The notes beneath the pieces were generated by a model that saw nothing but the letters and a program-made list of their open reading frames with translations, had not been told where the DNA came from and ran no database searches. A stretch of DNA of 64,000 nucleotides. Origin: Sinotaia quadrata (lineage: Eukaryota > Mollusca > Gastropoda > Architaenioglossa > Viviparidae). Positions 14,301 to 25,499 of this stretch are shown piece by piece. Both the position numbers and the translations under genes were made by a program. Every line of letters starts with the position of its first letter. Position 1 is the first letter of the stretch. Location of the stretch: positions 3,690,501-3,754,500 of the forward strand of contig CM054182.1 in the NCBI GenBank assembly GCA_028829895.1. Reading direction: 5' to 3'.

Positions 14301-17300
14301 AAAAATTATGATTTCTTATTGCTCGTATCTAATATTAGTAAAATGCAATTTTCTACTAAATTGACTAAATTGCTACTTTCATAAATATTATAATTCAGTC
14401 TACATCTCTTCAGTTAAAACCATCAAACATCTACTAAAATAATTGCTTACTAAAGAATGTATACATAGTGCTTCACTTCCTAAACAACAAATAAAAACTG
14501 CTTGTACCCGAAGCTGGTTCTGGGTGGCCCATATTTGATTTTGTAGAACCAATGAGAAGTGGTCCCTGTCGCCCCTTGCAGAAAACATCTGTGATGGCAT
14601 TGATTTCTTGTGGGTCTCCAGCCTTTGTTCCTGTACCATGGGCTTCAACATAGGCCACTCTGACTGGGTCAATGCAAGCCTCAGAGTACACTTGCTGGAG
14701 CAACATCTTCTGCATATCTCCAGATGGAAAAGTGATTCCTGTCACACATCAATGGATTCTTTAGTCATGTCACAACACAAGTACCATGAATAAAAAAACT
14801 AGGGCATAACAAGTCATTCTTTACCAGTCTGTCTATCAGTGATTTACTTGCTTGTCCCCAATTTATGCTTAGAGGTGGCTGGAGGCAGCTGGTCTAAATA
14901 CCACCTGAAGAATTCTACCTAGTGAATTTTAATAAAGAAAAGACTGAAAAGAACCATTTTTAGCCCTTCTAGGAGTACATAAGTTGGTAAATTTGGAGTA
15001 AATACTAAAGGTTTATTTAGTAACCAGACTGTTTTCTTCTGCATTTGATCAAATACTAGCAGTGTTACGATGTTATCAACATATTTTTTTCCAAGTTACT
15101 AAAATTATGCAAACACAATGTACAACAAGAGAAGAGACAAAATTTTTACCCGTCCCTTCAAAACATTTTACCTATACTGTTAAACAGATCAGTCATAATT
15201 ATACGAGTCTGACCAACTATAAATATATGTATATAATTTTTTTAATTCACAAAACAATATTTTAAAATTAAATTACTGCAACATCAATAATACTATTCCT
15301 TTCCTTAAAGTACAGAAATTATTCTGGTAATCTATACAGAAATACACATTCCATTAAAGTAGACAGGCATGCTAATCTAATATAAAAATACCCATTCATA
15401 AAAGTGGATAAGCATGCTAATCTATACAGAAATACACATTCCATAAAAGTAGACAGGCAAGCTAAATTCTTAGGATGCAAAAACTAAGATTGGATGCACC
15501 AATATCAGGAGAAAGAGAAGAGTGACAAGAAAACTGATAAAGCTAACTTCTGTATTAAAAGGCTCTCCTTAATTTATATTATTCAAAACATGGATTTTTT
15601 TAAAACAAAATAAGTCTATATGCTACTAATAAAATGAATTACAGAAAAATGTATCAAGTGTTAGATATCAAAAATAACACAAGGCAAAAAAAAACAGAAT
15701 GGGAGATACCTAGAAAAATCATACCAGGAATGTATTTTTGGAGGCAAAAATCAGTAGAGCTGTTGGAAAAATATGTCTAATCATACCAAAAGCATGGAAA
15801 AAACATTTCTGAAAATGCAAGTTCTGTATCAAGAGAGACCAGCAACATCCTAAAATTCTAAGAATTTATTATAACCTATTTTTTTCTCAGGAAAAAAGAG
15901 GAGAAAATTATAATCTAGTCAAAGTACTGCTGGCTTCGATACCGAACTTAAGGTATCTCTTCAAACTTCTATTTTGTGGACAAATTTTTGTATGAGTGAA
16001 AAATCCAAATCGCTCAAAATGATATATATGCTAACAGAATTGCTTTAGAATTTTCACCAATTACAAATTTTGGAAGAATGGTATTCATTTAAGAATAGCA
16101 CACAACAAAGAAATCTATAAGCTAACATTTTTTAAAATGAAAACAGAACTACTTATAGAGTAATCCCCAAATCAAACAAGAATTTAAGAGTGAACAGAGA
16201 GTGAAAATATATATAAAATGCTAAATACAAAACTATACACAGAGAAAAAATATAAAGACTCTTTTCCCAAGCAGTATCTAATCCCAGTTACTAAATTAAA
16301 AATAAACAAATTTTACCTTGTTCTTTGTTCCCATCAGCATTGTTGCCGGAATGTACAACGGTGGCATAAATACGTTTTGCATCAGCAGATTTCTGCAGAA
16401 AAACCATTACCACAGCTTCACTGCGGCAATATCCATTTCCTGTCAATATAAAGGTAGCAATCTGGCATTGAGTCAAATGATGGTCCACTTTGTATTATTT
16501 GTACATAAAATTAATTAACTCTTACCTCGGCTAGAACTGAAAACCGAACAGATGATTTAAAAATGACAAAAATGTTGGGGGGAAAAAATGTTCATTTAGA
16601 AATAATAAAGCAGCCCAATCTATAAAATATTCCTTTAGCTTAACTCTTGGAGTATGTTTTTTTTAAATCTAATTAAAAAAATAATTAATATTTAGAAAAT
16701 GTACTTTTTTCATTTAAAGGAGCATAAAATATTATAACTGTAATGAATGACGGCCTTTTGTCATGATAAACACTGATAAATAATAGGTAAAATGAAAGTT
16801 TAAAGAGGTAATATTACTTTAAAAAATAATGTATGTTGATGTTTGAGTAAAGCACTTACCAATAAATCCAAATCATTTTTCTCTGATAAATACAATTAAT
16901 GTATCAGTAATTATGCATATGGTTAACAGCCACCATTAGGCAATGTATATTGCAGTGAATATATTCTCCACCATTTGAATTAAATCAATGGGGAAAAAAA
17001 TTAACCTGTTAAACTAAATCATCAATAGATGTTAACTGGTTTTCTTTCCTTATAAACTTATAAAAGAGAACAATTTAATTAAGTTTGATATAAACACCAA
17101 TAGTACATAATTCCACCACTAAACAGATTATCAAATGAAGAGCTAATTCCCACTTCTGTGACCAGACATTTTTTCCTACAAAGTTTAGTTATTTATTTTA
17201 AAAAAAAAAAATTAATTCAGAATTTTAATCTTCTCTGACAGAAGTCATTTAGAAATTAACAGATTCTCTTGGCAATGTTCAGTTTCTGAGCAACAGTACT

Positions 17301-20300
17301 GTGGAATAAAAAATGATTTGCATTTTCTTTAAACATTAGACCCTCTATAGTAGGTGAGCCAAAGATTACTTCCTTATTAGAGTGGATGCAATTTCTAAAA
17401 AAAAAAAAAAAAAAAAAAAGGGAATAACTGTTTACAAATACCATCCATTTTGTTTCAAAATTAACAAATGCTATTCGAACAAAAATGTAATGAGTGTAGA
17501 ACATAATTGTACCTATTTATCATGTGTTTCCTTGGGCATAATATTGTCAGAGAACAGTCTAGATTTGTACACTAGTAATTAATATTTATTTTATAAACAA
17601 TATCATTTAGAATAGAACAATGCTAATACTATTTCATAATATGTTCATTAATGTTAGAGTAAAAAGCATTGCTTTGTAGGATAAAAATAATTTAAGTAAA
17701 ATATTATAATACAGTAAGCTTTCTGTTTATGCCATACATGTAATACAAGACAATCATGTAAACAAAATCTTATCAACAGAAATGAATTTTTAAATGTTTG
17801 CATATTTGTACATGTATACTTTCACAATGTACAAACACAGGAGCACTTAGTTCAACATCTGCAGAGCACAACTAAAAGATTGAAAATGAGGGATAATAGA
17901 ATGTTACCAATTAAAACAACATCAACATTTTAACAATAACAGAAAATCAGTCACTTTTTCTCTTATGCTTGGTGGGAAAAATCTCTAGTATTTTATGACA
18001 ATTAGTACTAAATGTTGGGAAAATCTCTAGTATTTTATGACAATTAGTACTAAATGTTGGAAAAATCTCTAGTATTTTATGACAATTAGTACTAAATGTT
18101 GGAAAAATCTCTAGTATTTTATGACAATTAGTACTAAATGTTGGAAAAATCTCTAGTATTTTATGACAATTAGTACTAACTGTGGGAACCCTTATAAAAG
18201 TTTACAATCATTTTAAAAATTATTATCTACTAATAACAGAAAAGGAAAATCTAAAAACTGACAATATATATTTACACTGTACATTGCTGTGCATATATGG
18301 AGACTTAAAAGATACTTTGTATCTGTTGTTTATTTTGCACTGGACGTTAAAATCAAAATAAATCTATAAAACTGCACTGACCTGATGCATCAAATGATTT
18401 GCACATGCCTTCTGGTGACAGCATACCCAACTGCAAGAACTGTAAGGATGAGGATGGCTTGAGGAGTAGACCACAACCACCTACTAGTGCAGCATCGCAA
18501 TGTCCCATGCGGATACTGTGCAGTGCTTGGTCCATGGCTAAAAGGCTTGAGGAACAAGCTGTATCCACTGTAAAACTAGGACCTACATTTTGGAAAGTAA
18601 AAATCTAATTGGAAATGAACTTTTTTAATTATACTGCTTTGAGTTTGAAATAATGGCATCAAATTCAAGGTGTTATCACCAAATAATTTAAGATGGAGAA
18701 ACTGACAGAAAGCAAGTTATTTTTTAAAAATATACAAACTAATGAGGTATATCAATAGGCCCTACTAATGTACTATAAATAAATCTGCTAAACATTAAAA
18801 GGAAACCATTGCAACACAAAAATTCAAAAAAGTTTTATAGGTACACATATAAGAACTACAAGAGATGGTAATTTAGATAAATAGCTTACATCATGACAGT
18901 ATGAACAATGAAATGACAAAAGACAAAATATATGTCTACTGTCAATTAAAAACACTGTTTGATTTTTATCTCTGTTTGGGTCTCAGTCCAACCATATGTT
19001 ACATATTTAAGTCACCAATTTTCTACGGTCTTTAAATTCTAGGCATGATCAAGTACACAGTTCATCTACCAGTCAATCTGTGTGACCAATCATTATTTGT
19101 GGCTTGGTTCCAGCCTAGATTTATGGGATGCAAGAGGAATGAGTTTAGCACATGATAACATTCATAGATGCATTCAACTCACCAGTACACAGAATAATGA
19201 AATAAACTCACAATTCTTATTCCTTTTTTATGCTAAGCATGTGCAAATTGAACAACAATTAAAGAAATATATTTTCTGGGGAAAGGGTAGAGGTGGGGTT
19301 AAAGCAAAAAGAAACAGATTCATCTTTCAGATTATAAGAACTGTTCTTTTTAAAAAAAAAAAAAAATAAGCATATAAACCTACTTTTCAGATCTAAGACC
19401 TCAAAACTTTTATTTTTTTCAATATAATAGTCTCGAAGTTTGAATTTTGCCTATATGACGTTTATTTAGTCCAGGACAATGTGTGCAGTTGAAGCAAATG
19501 CATAAATTTTGTGCATGTGTCTTTCAGACATTCATCTTTATATACTTATTGTTTTGTTTTATGAAACTTTAACACCTTTTTCTAAGTTCTGCAGCATACT
19601 ACAACACTGATGTAAAAAAGTGAGGAACAATGTTTGAGGGGAAACAAACAAGCTAGAACAAGGTTTGTCATAGGAGAAACTCAACACTGAGCTCTTCAGA
19701 ATTTGAGGTAATTACTGTTATTGTATAAGCATGTGCAAGTAAACTGGCTTGTGTGATAAAACACCCATATTTTAAATTTTAAATATAAACATGGACAAAA
19801 ATAACCTGATCTCTCAGATGAAAGAAACAACAACATCTGTCAGCTTTTAAAACAAGTACTGCAAATACAATGACATTCAAAATAAAATTTTTAAAAAATT
19901 GTAATTCTAATTAAAAAATAAATTATCATGCATGAACAAACCATTCATATCAAAGAAACAAAAGAATATTTCTTAAATATAACCCTGATGAAAACAGAGG
20001 CTAACAGGTCAGATCAAATACAGCCATATTTCATTTTTAAAATAAGTACTCTCAAACTGACCTTTAGATTAAAAGAACTGAACATTTTCATTTCTCAAAT
20101 ATAAGCACACAGAAATAGTTACGAGACCAAAGAACTCTACATTTTTATATTTTAAATTTTATGCAAGTAAAAAAGTGAATGACCTTTGAGATCAAAGAAG
20201 AAAGAGATCCTGTTGGCAAACATAGCTCTGCAACACCCAGTCATGGCATAGCCAATGATTTTGTCTGTATCAGAACCCCAGGCCTCAGCAGCTTCTGAGA

Positions 20301-23300
20301 AACTAGCTCCAATAAAAACACCAGTTTTGGTTCCCTTTACTGACTGTGGATTTACACCTGCACAAATGAGCATATGCTATCTTAGTAAATGCAAATAATA
20401 AGTTTACTGTAACAATATTTCTATTTAGGTTTAATGCAATTAAATCTCTGTTAATCATTTTCAACATATGAAATAAAAAATAATTCAGTTAAAGAAAGAT
20501 TACATGCAGTTTAACAGTTCAGTACAGTTACAAAAAAATTAAATAAATATACAAATTTTCAATGTACATTCAATGTACATGTATTCACATAAAGTATCAT
20601 GTTTATAAATTATATGGCAATTATCGGATCGATATACTCCTATTGTCTAGCCCTGACTAATGACAAGCACTGACACTTTCTGAATTTATCTCCACCTTAC
20701 TGCTGTGGTTCTCTATATGCTTCTACTAACTGGGTGCAACAGCTAACTTCATTGAATACATCTAGCTATTACCACTTCGATTTGCTGAAACCAATTGACC
20801 TGCTGATTATACTGAGAGATGCAATGTCAATACTCATCATCAACCATTATCTTGAAAACATCATAAGCATGAACAAAGAGGCTGGACATCAGTAATCCAC
20901 TGTGCTCACATTTTCCGAATGTGGTACAGTCTAATTAATTATACAAGGATTAGTCCTACTTCAAGTTATGCAACACAGTAGCGTGCACTTCTCCACGTAA
21001 TTAAGATCATGAAATAATTCATTAAATTGTTAGCATTAACAGTGTATGTTTGTTCACTTAAAATTATTTTGAATGCAAAACAATACTCTTTTCTCAAAGT
21101 GGCAGTGAACTGTTAATATTTTATTATTAAAAAGAAGGAACATTTTAATATTTCATTTCAGCTTGAATATATTTTTAGTAAATTAACTTATTACTTTACC
21201 AGTACTAGCATTGCATCTATATTTGTACTAAATGAATCTTATGACGGTATATTTATAGTAGAATGAGAGAATAATATGTGGTTTTAAATCTATTATGCCT
21301 GTATATACATTCATTCTGTTAATAACTGTATGTAGTGTGCTTGTGTAATTAGTATTTTGCAGGAGTGTATGCACAGCGGACTATAAGGCATGGATGAGCC
21401 CAAATTTGATTGACTAAGAAGGTATGAATGTGTTGGGAGATTGGTTTGCCTCTGCATAACTACTCTCCTTGCCACTACAACTCCCAATGAATATGTTTAT
21501 GTGCAGTTTATAATATGCAATATATGTCCTTATTAAATATTAAACACACACATGAAAAGTATAAATATTTTCTGTATACATGGATAAATAAACTAAAGCC
21601 ATCAAACCTGCATCAACGATGCATTCATAGGCAGTTTCTAAAAGCAATCTCTGTTGAGGGTCCATTGTGTCAGCCTGCTTGGGTGATACACCAAAGAAAG
21701 CGGCATCAAATTTACTAATATCTTTCAATTTGCCATTTCGATGAGGTAAGCCATGTGTTCCTGCAAAAACATAAAATAATCATTTTCAATTTATCAATTT
21801 AAATATATCTTTACTAATGACTTGTAGAATTACAGGAGCTAGGAGATATTCAAATACTTTTCTAATATTATACTTGAAATGTGTAGTGATTACTACAAGA
21901 AAAATGTCTCTGTGTGTCTGTGTGTGCATGTTATGGCTGTCAACAAACAAATGATGTTAAATATTTAGTATGTGGGAGTGGGATAGGGGTAATTTACTAC
22001 AGCTATTATTACACTCAAAGTCAATTTACCTTACATTTTTAATATATTATAAATGGAAAACATAATAAGAAGCCTAGTACATAGAAAGGGAAAAGTAGTT
22101 TTTAAATAGCAATAAAATGATAATAAAATTGAAATTATCCCACACTTATAGAAGTTTCATGATATATAGAATAAAGTAATAAAACTAATGGTAACTGTAT
22201 ATCCAAAGTATATGACCAGAAACTGAAAATACATAGCTTGGACTGTCAACTTATTAAAAATGTGATAAAAGATCAAGTAAGAAAAATCGAATGATCGAGA
22301 CTGAAGCTGAAATCAAGATCTTATGCAATCAAGGCAAGCACTTTCACCTCACCCACGCAGCTCTCCAATAAGCATGAACAGGTGCAATTAGCATACAAAT
22401 TAATAGTGTGATAAGTGTCTATATTATTATTATATCACTACAAGCTAAAGAAGAATGGATTTTATTTAAAGATTCTTTCCTTAATTATATTTGTAACCAA
22501 CTATATTATATAAACTATAATTTGTGTAATGCATCTAAAAATAATGTGCCAAGAAAAAATGTAAATTGAAAAACTGAGCTTCGTGTCACCTTTGTGGACT
22601 TACTAGTTACCTTAGTGTGGCCAAGAAATATATAACAGGTATGACATAAACAAATATGAAATCATTTACTAAGTTAGATATAAATTGTTTGTTTTAGTAA
22701 ATTAAGACAGACTGTAGACTCAAATGAAGAAAAAGAATGATTGTGTGAGACGTAACACAGAGGAATGCACAAAATGAAAGAAAAATATCACCACCTCATG
22801 TTAATTTTTTGAAGTTTTTCCCCTCATTGCACCAATGTGCACAACAAACGTTTTTATGCTGTGGCTGATACACTTATGTGCTTAAATGAGATTGGAAAAA
22901 TGCCACTTAAAAGCAAAACCACTTTGTCAAGATTTTCTAAATCTAAGCAATAATGTAAATAAATGTAATCTGAGTGTAATGTTGAACTGGGTAATGTTGA
23001 CATTAAAATAAAAATGTAAATAGGACTTAGTATGATAAATTGTTTCTGATTGTGCAAGGATTATAAGCACATGCAGTATTCTATTTTTCACAAAGAAATA
23101 TTAGTGAATCAGATGTGAATATTTTTTTCTGTTATTAAACTGTTTTAACAAACAAATCAATAAATTTTAATATCACTCCTTTGGCAATTTTTATTGAAAA
23201 CTCTCCAAAATACATTGCAATAGTTTCAGAAATCTGAAAATCTATTATGGCATATCCACCTGTAACAAATTACTAAAAATATTACATCAGGACTACTATT

Positions 23301-23793
23301 TTTAGATAGGATACTGCTACGGCTTTGTGTGTGTTTGTGCGTGAAATAGAATTACACTTCTAAGCTAGTAATTATATCAAATTATTTTTAAAAATTGCAA
23401 GGTATAATTATTCTGAAACACAAAGCATATCAAAGAAAAAAGAAAGAGATGCAACATATCAGATTCAGAACATTTCATGTATGTTTATAAACAAACATAA
23501 GCGTCAGATTATCATACAGATATTGAGATAGTAAGCACATCACCTGGTTCCCATCGGCGATTGTCTTCAGTGACCATGTCCTCTCCCAACACAAGGTGCT
23601 GTCGAAACTCTTCTAAATTGTCTGATTCTGGCAAGCGTCCAGATATTCCAGAAATTACAACATCCTCTGACATTTGATATGAAGGTGTCCAACTGCCTGT
23701 GGTTGCAGAAGAAGCACCAAGATGTTGCTGAGATGAGGCATCTCCCTGCCCCCCTTGTTCATTCAAAATGTCCTCCATTACTCTAGCTGGCAT
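2188..23793 (-). CDS. FASN: Fatty acid synthase-like multidomain enzyme (KS-MAT-DH part), 16 exons, 3' end outside window
   Basis: Animal type I fatty acid synthase, or a close FAS-like polyketide synthase. It is a large cytosolic enzyme that extends an acyl chain with malonyl units. Sixteen exons join with consistent phases into ~1,120 codons with no stop. Domain order: unusual ~42-residue N-terminal extension; KS (about 43-450) with DTACSSSL nucleophile Cys202, EAHGTGT His334 and NMGHPEP His372; MAT (about 530-850) with GHSTGE Ser623, YWRGK arginine and AFHSH His725; DH (about 885-1115) with [11 protein letters not shown]is920 and Asp1077 in FIDLLLQ. All introns are GT-AG. Residue offsets track vertebrate FASN closely (about +41 to +44). 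Start: ATG 23793-23791, just inside the exon. ER, KR, ACP and TE are not visible, so FAS and FAS-like PKS cannot be separated here. The open frame shows no sign of pseudogenisation. Confidence 0.93.
2879..3148 (-). CDS. FASN: FAS-like exon 16: DH
   Basis: Phase 1 to 1. Encodes [32 protein letters not shown], an acidic/serine-rich loop [13 protein letters not shown], and [20 protein letters not shown]. The [19 protein letters not shown] block is highly characteristic of animal FAS. Confidence 0.95.
4071..4226 (-). CDS. FASN: FAS-like exon 15: DH catalytic histidine
   Basis: Phase 1 to 1. Begins with the DH hot-dog motif H-x3-G-x4-P as [20 protein letters not shown] (His920), followed by [22 protein letters not shown] needs this His plus the Asp in exon 17 to dehydrate the beta-hydroxyacyl chain; both are present. 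Confidence 0.94.
5782..6008 (-). CDS. FASN: FAS-like exon 14: MAT-DH junction
   Basis: Phase 2 in, phase 1 out. Encodes [20 protein letters not shown] and the DH start ...[10 protein letters not shown]. The next codon (exon 15) is the DH catalytic His. The 5625-5736 segment just beyond the donor is a dispersed repeat, with a second copy near 47765. Confidence 0.92.
8133..8434 (-). CDS. FASN: FAS-like exon 13: end of MAT
   Basis: Phase 0 in, phase 2 out. Encodes [49 protein letters not shown] and [16 protein letters not shown]. [12 protein letters not shown] and EIAPHxLLQ are FAS MAT signatures. Confidence 0.95.
8845..9074 (-). CDS. FASN: FAS-like exon 12: MAT catalytic histidine
   Basis: Phase 1 in, phase 0 out (GAGAAA|GTGAGC). 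Encodes [20 protein letters not shown] and [19 protein letters not shown], with MAT His725 in AFHSH. Confidence 0.94.
9517..9706 (-). CDS. FASN: FAS-like exon 11: MAT nucleophile
   Basis: Phase 0 to 1. Encodes [19 protein letters not shown] with the acyl-accepting Ser623 in GHSTGE, and LSAYWRGK with the arginine that binds the malonyl carboxylate in the family. Vertebrate FASN has Leu in place of the Thr after Ser. The exon ends PPGAMAAVG. Confidence 0.95.
9876..10103 (-). CDS. FASN: FAS-like exon 10: start of MAT
   Basis: Phase 0 to 0. Encodes [18 protein letters not shown], the canonical start of the FAS acyltransferase ([10 protein letters not shown]), then an alpha-helical stretch ending GITATQ. 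Confidence 0.93.
10744..10984 (-). CDS. FASN: FAS-like exon 9: KS-MAT linker
   Basis: Phase 2 in, phase 0 out. Encodes the KS-to-MAT linker, including [20 protein letters not shown] and [11 protein letters not shown]. The linker PFRGYxxL block matches FAS proteins. Confidence 0.9.
11215..11616. repeat. Degenerate ~128-bp tandem repeat derived from the end of FAS exon 8
   Basis: Three diverged units share phrases such as AATCTCTATGGCCAAAGA (11403 and 11530 areas), GAATCATTAAGATCT and AAAG-TA-AATTAT. The unit ending at 11616 reads GAGAATTGCAGGGACAT, against GAGAATTGCATGGACAT inside the genuine exon 8 (12938-12954). The copied splice donor has changed from GTAAGG to ATAAGA (minus sense), so it should not be used. 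Confidence 0.7.
11619..12903. mobile_element. Non-autonomous pogo/Tigger-like DNA transposon, 1,285 bp
   Basis: The ends are inverted repeats: CAGTCGAGTCC... at 11619 and ...GGACTTGACTG ending at 12903 (reverse complement CAGTCAAGTCC). The element is flanked by TA on both sides (11617-11618 and 12904-12905), the target duplication of the Tc1/mariner/pogo group. Removing it restores a continuous copy of the neighbouring ~128-bp tandem repeat, which confirms the boundaries. Motifs such as GTTATCTCGAC near both ends are typical of Tigger-like sub-ends. I found no transposase frame. A 130-bp internal segment is duplicated (about 12391-12530 and 12667-12800). Confidence 0.75.
12391..12800. repeat. 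Internal direct duplication (~130 bp, two copies) within the Tigger-like element
   Basis: GCCGATCGCGTCATCAAACA occurs at ~12391 and ~12671, each followed by nearly identical sequence through GCATGTACATTCTCATTCAT and the CATCATGTACATAAAGAAAT segment. The two copies are ~278 bp apart. Confidence 0.85.
12936..13140 (-). CDS. FASN: FAS-like exon 8: KS C-terminal part
   Basis: Phase 1 in, phase 2 out (CTCAA|GTAAGG). Encodes [20 protein letters not shown] and [18 protein letters not shown], the conserved KS C-terminal FGFGGSN motif. Its 3' end and the following intron are part of a ~128-bp tandem repeat, now separated by an inserted transposon (11619-12903). Confidence 0.93.
14508..14738 (-). CDS. 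FASN: FAS-like exon 7: KS catalytic histidines
   Basis: Phase 1 to 1. Carries both KS catalytic histidines: [15 protein letters not shown] (His334) and [15 protein letters not shown] (His372). Together with Cys202 these form the decarboxylative condensation site. Confidence 0.95.
15336..15466. repeat. Short tandem repeat, ~50-60 bp unit, about 3 copies
   Basis: The phrase ATACAGAAATACACATTCCA...AAAGTAGACAGGCATGCTAATCT recurs three times with small changes, in the intron between FAS exons 6 and 7. Confidence 0.7.
16317..16439 (-). CDS. FASN: FAS-like exon 6: KS
   Basis: Phase 1 to 1. Encodes [17 protein letters not shown], then [20 protein letters not shown]. It joins exon 5 (FDASG) and exon 7 (GITFPSGD) in frame. 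Confidence 0.93.
17398..17421. repeat. Poly(A) tract in FAS intron
   Basis: An uninterrupted A run of about 20 followed by GGG. It may be a retroposon tail, but no body is recognisable. Confidence 0.8.
17972..18184. repeat. 42-bp minisatellite, about 5 copies
   Basis: The unit GGAAAAATCTCTAGTATTTT + ATGACAATTAGTACTAAATGTT is repeated almost perfectly five times in the intron between FAS exons 5 and 6. High identity among units implies recent expansion or homogenisation. Confidence 0.95.
18382..18582 (-). CDS. FASN: FAS-like exon 5: KS active-site exon
   Basis: Phase 1 to 1. Contains the KS nucleophile: [20 protein letters not shown], with Cys at residue 202 of the reconstructed protein. This is followed by [15 protein letters not shown] and [17 protein letters not shown]. 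All are hallmark motifs of FAS ketosynthases. Confidence 0.95.
18583..20183 (-). other. FAS intron 4 with degenerate ~62-bp repeats near the exon 4 donor
   Basis: From about 19805 to 20180 several phrases resemble the exon 4 end (plus-strand GACCTTTGAGATCAAAGAA): CTGATCTCTCAGATGAAAGA, CAGGTCAGATCAAA, GACCTTTAGATTAAAAGAA and GAGACCAAAGAACT. The rest of the intron has no recognisable element. Confidence 0.45.
20184..20357 (-). CDS. FASN: FAS-like exon 4: KS
   Basis: Phase 1 to 1. Encodes [17 protein letters not shown], then [20 protein letters not shown], leading to the substrate-channel loop DLKG. The donor is AAAG|GTCATT. The intron sequence immediately 3' of this exon (19800-20180) contains degenerate partial copies of this exon-end motif; see findings. 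Confidence 0.92.
21608..21760 (-). CDS. FASN: FAS-like exon 3: KS
   Basis: Phase 1 in, phase 1 out. Encodes [33 protein letters not shown] and [15 protein letters not shown]. The [21 protein letters not shown] block is diagnostic of condensing enzymes of the FAS/PKS type. The acceptor follows a run of T (GTTTTTGCAG). Confidence 0.93.
22290..22372 (-). mobile_element. tRNA-derived SINE head (probable)
   Basis: The minus strand reads GAGAGCTGCGTGGGTGAGGT then GAAAGTGCTTGCCTTGATTG, resembling a tRNA A box and anticodon arm. AGCTTCAGTCTCGATC follows about 35 bases on and resembles a B box. No clear tail or target duplication was found. Confidence 0.4.
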
Positions 23794-23798
23794 CCTCT
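23544..23798 (-). CDS. FASN: FAS-like exon 2 (first coding): N-terminal extension and start of KS
   Basis: The acceptor TTTAATAG ends at 23799; ATG is at 23793-23791. It encodes ~83 residues and ends ...DNRRWEPG with G split across the donor (phase 1, CCAG|GTGATG). The first ~40 residues ([10 protein letters not shown] type, Ser/Gln/Gly-rich) have no counterpart in vertebrate FASN. The KS begins at [18 protein letters not shown], which matches the family N-terminus. An alternative start at the internal Met before SEDVV would give a FASN-like length. Confidence 0.88.
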
Positions 23799-25499
23799 CT
23801 ATTAAAAATTAAGAACAAATGACATTTTCCATTAAGTGATAAGTAAAAGCAAGAATGCAACAAGCTTAAATTCTTAATCTTGCTCAAAAATACACAGGCA
23901 CTTCTGATTAAATCCCCAGAAGCAATCACAGTTTTATATTTTCCAATTCATAGCTGTTAAATAAAAATATATTCAAATAAATTATAACATTCAACATTTG
24001 CAATGTGTTTTATTGTTACAATTGACTTTTAAGCTTATATGTATAAATACTGCATAAGAAATTACAATTTTGCCAATAATTTTATTTTAATGTGGTTTTT
24101 ATTTTTCAAATTATGAATAAGTGACAGGTTGGCATTTTAAGAAAATGATAATTATAATTGTAAATGAAATGAAACATAAGACGTTTTTGATGAAAGTGCT
24201 GTCTAATTTGCTTAAACTGAATGTATAATTAAAACAATAATGCATATTAAATAAAGTGAATTGCTGAGCAATAAAATTATTAAATATCTGATTATAAAAG
24301 AAAGCTTAGAGTTAGAGAGATGATCAAAAATTTATGCTGTACTGTAGGTTAGGAATGAACCTTTTCTATACTGAATTACATACGTTTTGAAATTTTTTTA
24401 ATTCAGAGTAAAGAGTCTTAAACTGGTGGTTAAAAATAAATTAAGGTGGAATACTCCTTATGTAAATGCAATGTTGTATAATATTAATAAAGGTCATTTA
24501 AATCATGCAATAAAAATTATGTGTTAAATGAAAAAAATGTAAAAAACATCCACACCACTCTTTTTTAAAAAAAAGTATTCTAATATTTGAAATAAATCTA
24601 ATGTGCACTATGTTTTGGATCATTCTCTTAAAATAAATAAGCATAAAAGAGTGGGAGTTATTTCATATCAACAGTCTAAAATAATCATAAACACAATTTA
24701 TTGATTATTATTTAAGCTCAATTTCTTTTTATATACACTACTTGTATTACAGAAAATGATAACCTTTCTGAAAAAAATAAAATTTACAAGCTTTAGCTTA
24801 TATTTAAAATGCATTTTGTCAAAAAAAGGTATCCAGTTTACATTCATCTATAAAAACACTATGAGAAGAGAAGTAACAAAGTCTCTTTATTAAAATTTGA
24901 ACTCTAAATCTTTATATAAGTACTGCATATCCTGTATCTAACATTCTGATTTCTTTCCCTTTGAAGGTATAAAGGTGTAACAATGACTAAGAATTAATAA
25001 AATTAAATATATAAAACTATACATAAACAAAGTCAGTTTGTTATATAGTCCAAACTGAACAAGAAATCTTTTAACAATTATTGCAATATAAGCATACAAA
25101 CAGGTCCCAGAGTCACCAAACTGCCTGTTTGTTTATATTATTACGAGTCAACCATATAGGTCTAGGAATAAGTCTCACAGAAAACTAGGGAAAAGTTTAA
25201 AATTTTTAAATTATAAAAGTTTCAGTTGTAGAAAAGAGAAAATGTAGTCAGTGGAGTGGTTAAGATTAAGTTAGCAGTTTTTGACATTATTCTGTTTAAG
25301 GGCAATATAGACTTCTGTATGCCTTTAATATGTTGTCATGTATATCACTTATCAGTGTTAAAACTATTTTTGCTCCACAGATTCCATCGGTAAACACAAT
25401 TTATAAAATAAACCGTTCTGTCCAGAAAGATTCTGGTGTGACAGATTATAATCACTAAATCAGCCTTTTCATTATTCATAATCATCATGTATGTGTAGC

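Noticed and set aside
17972..18184. CRISPR-like array
   Set aside because: Units are contiguous 42-bp repeats without unique spacers, in an animal intron: a minisatellite.
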